Of a stretch of 48,365 nt of DNA, positions 48,157 through 48,365 are shown piece by piece. The stretch is from Lachnospiraceae bacterium (GTDB lineage Bacteria; Bacillota; Clostridia; Lachnospirales; Lachnospiraceae): NCBI GenBank assembly GCA_029054245.1, contig JAIDFQ010000035.1, positions 1-48,365 of the forward strand, in the 5' to 3' direction. The notes beneath the pieces were generated by a model. It had not been told where the DNA came from and made no database searches. It saw only the letters and a program-made list of their open reading frames with translations. Every line of letters starts with the position of its first letter. Position 1 is the stretch's first letter. The translations under genes and the position numbers were made by a program.

Positions 48157-48365
48157 TGTTGAAAAGAAAAGTTCTGAATGGTTATTTTGTAAAGAAGTGG
48201 CGGAACATAAAAACGTTTGCACAGCGTAAAGACATTCAGACGTAAGGGGACACAAGATATTACAATTTTCGCAGCTGCGGGCAGGACTTGTCGTCAACGG
48301 AAGCGGGCATTTTTTGACAGCAAACGATAAGAAAAGGACATAGCGATACATCTCGGATGCCGCCG
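48157..48365. other. Right edge, no supported gene
   Basis: An ATG overlapping the previous stop opens only 28 codons (MLKRKVLNGYFVKKWRNIKT). A later frame around 48255-48340 reads LQFSQLRAGLVVNGSGHFLT, possibly part of a decayed gene, but I cannot name it. Confidence 0.3.

Noticed and set aside
1-48365. CRISPR arrays, rRNA, tRNA, complete insertion sequences
   Set aside because: No regular repeat-spacer pattern, no cloverleaf-like or rRNA-like sequence and no transposase were recognised by reading.

Overview
The window looks like a chromosomal stretch from a Gram-positive anaerobe of the class Clostridia, most likely a gut Lachnospiraceae. The grounds are: AGGAGG-type ribosome binding sites almost everywhere, moderate GC, DUF3793 and Cys-rich FeoB-associated proteins beside FeoAB, many aldo/keto reductases (AKRs) and flavodoxins, lipoprotein signals, and no Gram-negative envelope genes. 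The species is inferred, not seen.

Layout. (1) 1-1564: the end of an integrative element, with a small ribbon-helix-helix protein and a Tn916-type tyrosine integrase. (2) 1705-5263: a decayed restriction/defence patch. It holds a 5'-truncated and frameshifted GmrSD-like gene (DUF1524), zinc-ribbon and small ORFs, an McrA-like HNH endonuclease, and a GNAT-like protein with a small partner. (3) 5872-8187: an Rrf2 regulator, a class M sirtuin and a zinc-dependent macrodomain, with three near-identical operator boxes. (4) 8385-27103: a redox island with six intact AKRs (one with a lipoprotein signal, one with a C-terminal ferredoxin domain), a YqhD-type alcohol dehydrogenase, an alpha/beta hydrolase, a lipoprotein flavodoxin, a cyclophilin-like lipoprotein, two full-length paralogous LysR regulators and a TetR regulator. 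At least ten truncated gene remnants lie between them. (5) 27427-31590: AraC-EamA, TetR, a DnaQ-like exonuclease and unknown genes. (6) 31994-36969: a ferrous iron uptake locus (DUF3793, broken flavodoxin, two FeoA, FeoB, Cys-rich protein, convergent DtxR-type repressor) carrying six matched GTTAG-N6-CTAAY boxes. (7) 37209-42112: GNATs, LysR, histidinol phosphatase, MalY-like C-S lyase and an ABC exporter remnant. (8) 42102-45508: AraC, then an ArsR/SmtB sensor divergent from a CPC-type metal ATPase. (9) 45653-48156: TetR autoregulated through a long palindrome, with an ABC exporter and two small membrane proteins.

How the parts fit. In the redox island two modules share one design: a LysR gene divergent from a promoter whose -35 overlaps the same 17-base motif, followed by an operon that includes a paralogous 70-86-residue protein of unknown function ending in a CLDYL motif. 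Two other AKR genes have the same 33-base palindrome upstream. The island therefore looks like several co-evolved carbonyl/quinone-stress units, some partly placed on the cell surface, that have undergone repeated internal deletions. The Feo locus and the SirTM-macrodomain locus each show operator arrays strong enough to propose regulons from sequence alone.

No rRNA, tRNA, CRISPR array or complete insertion sequence was recognised. Family names rest on motifs read by eye, without database searches.
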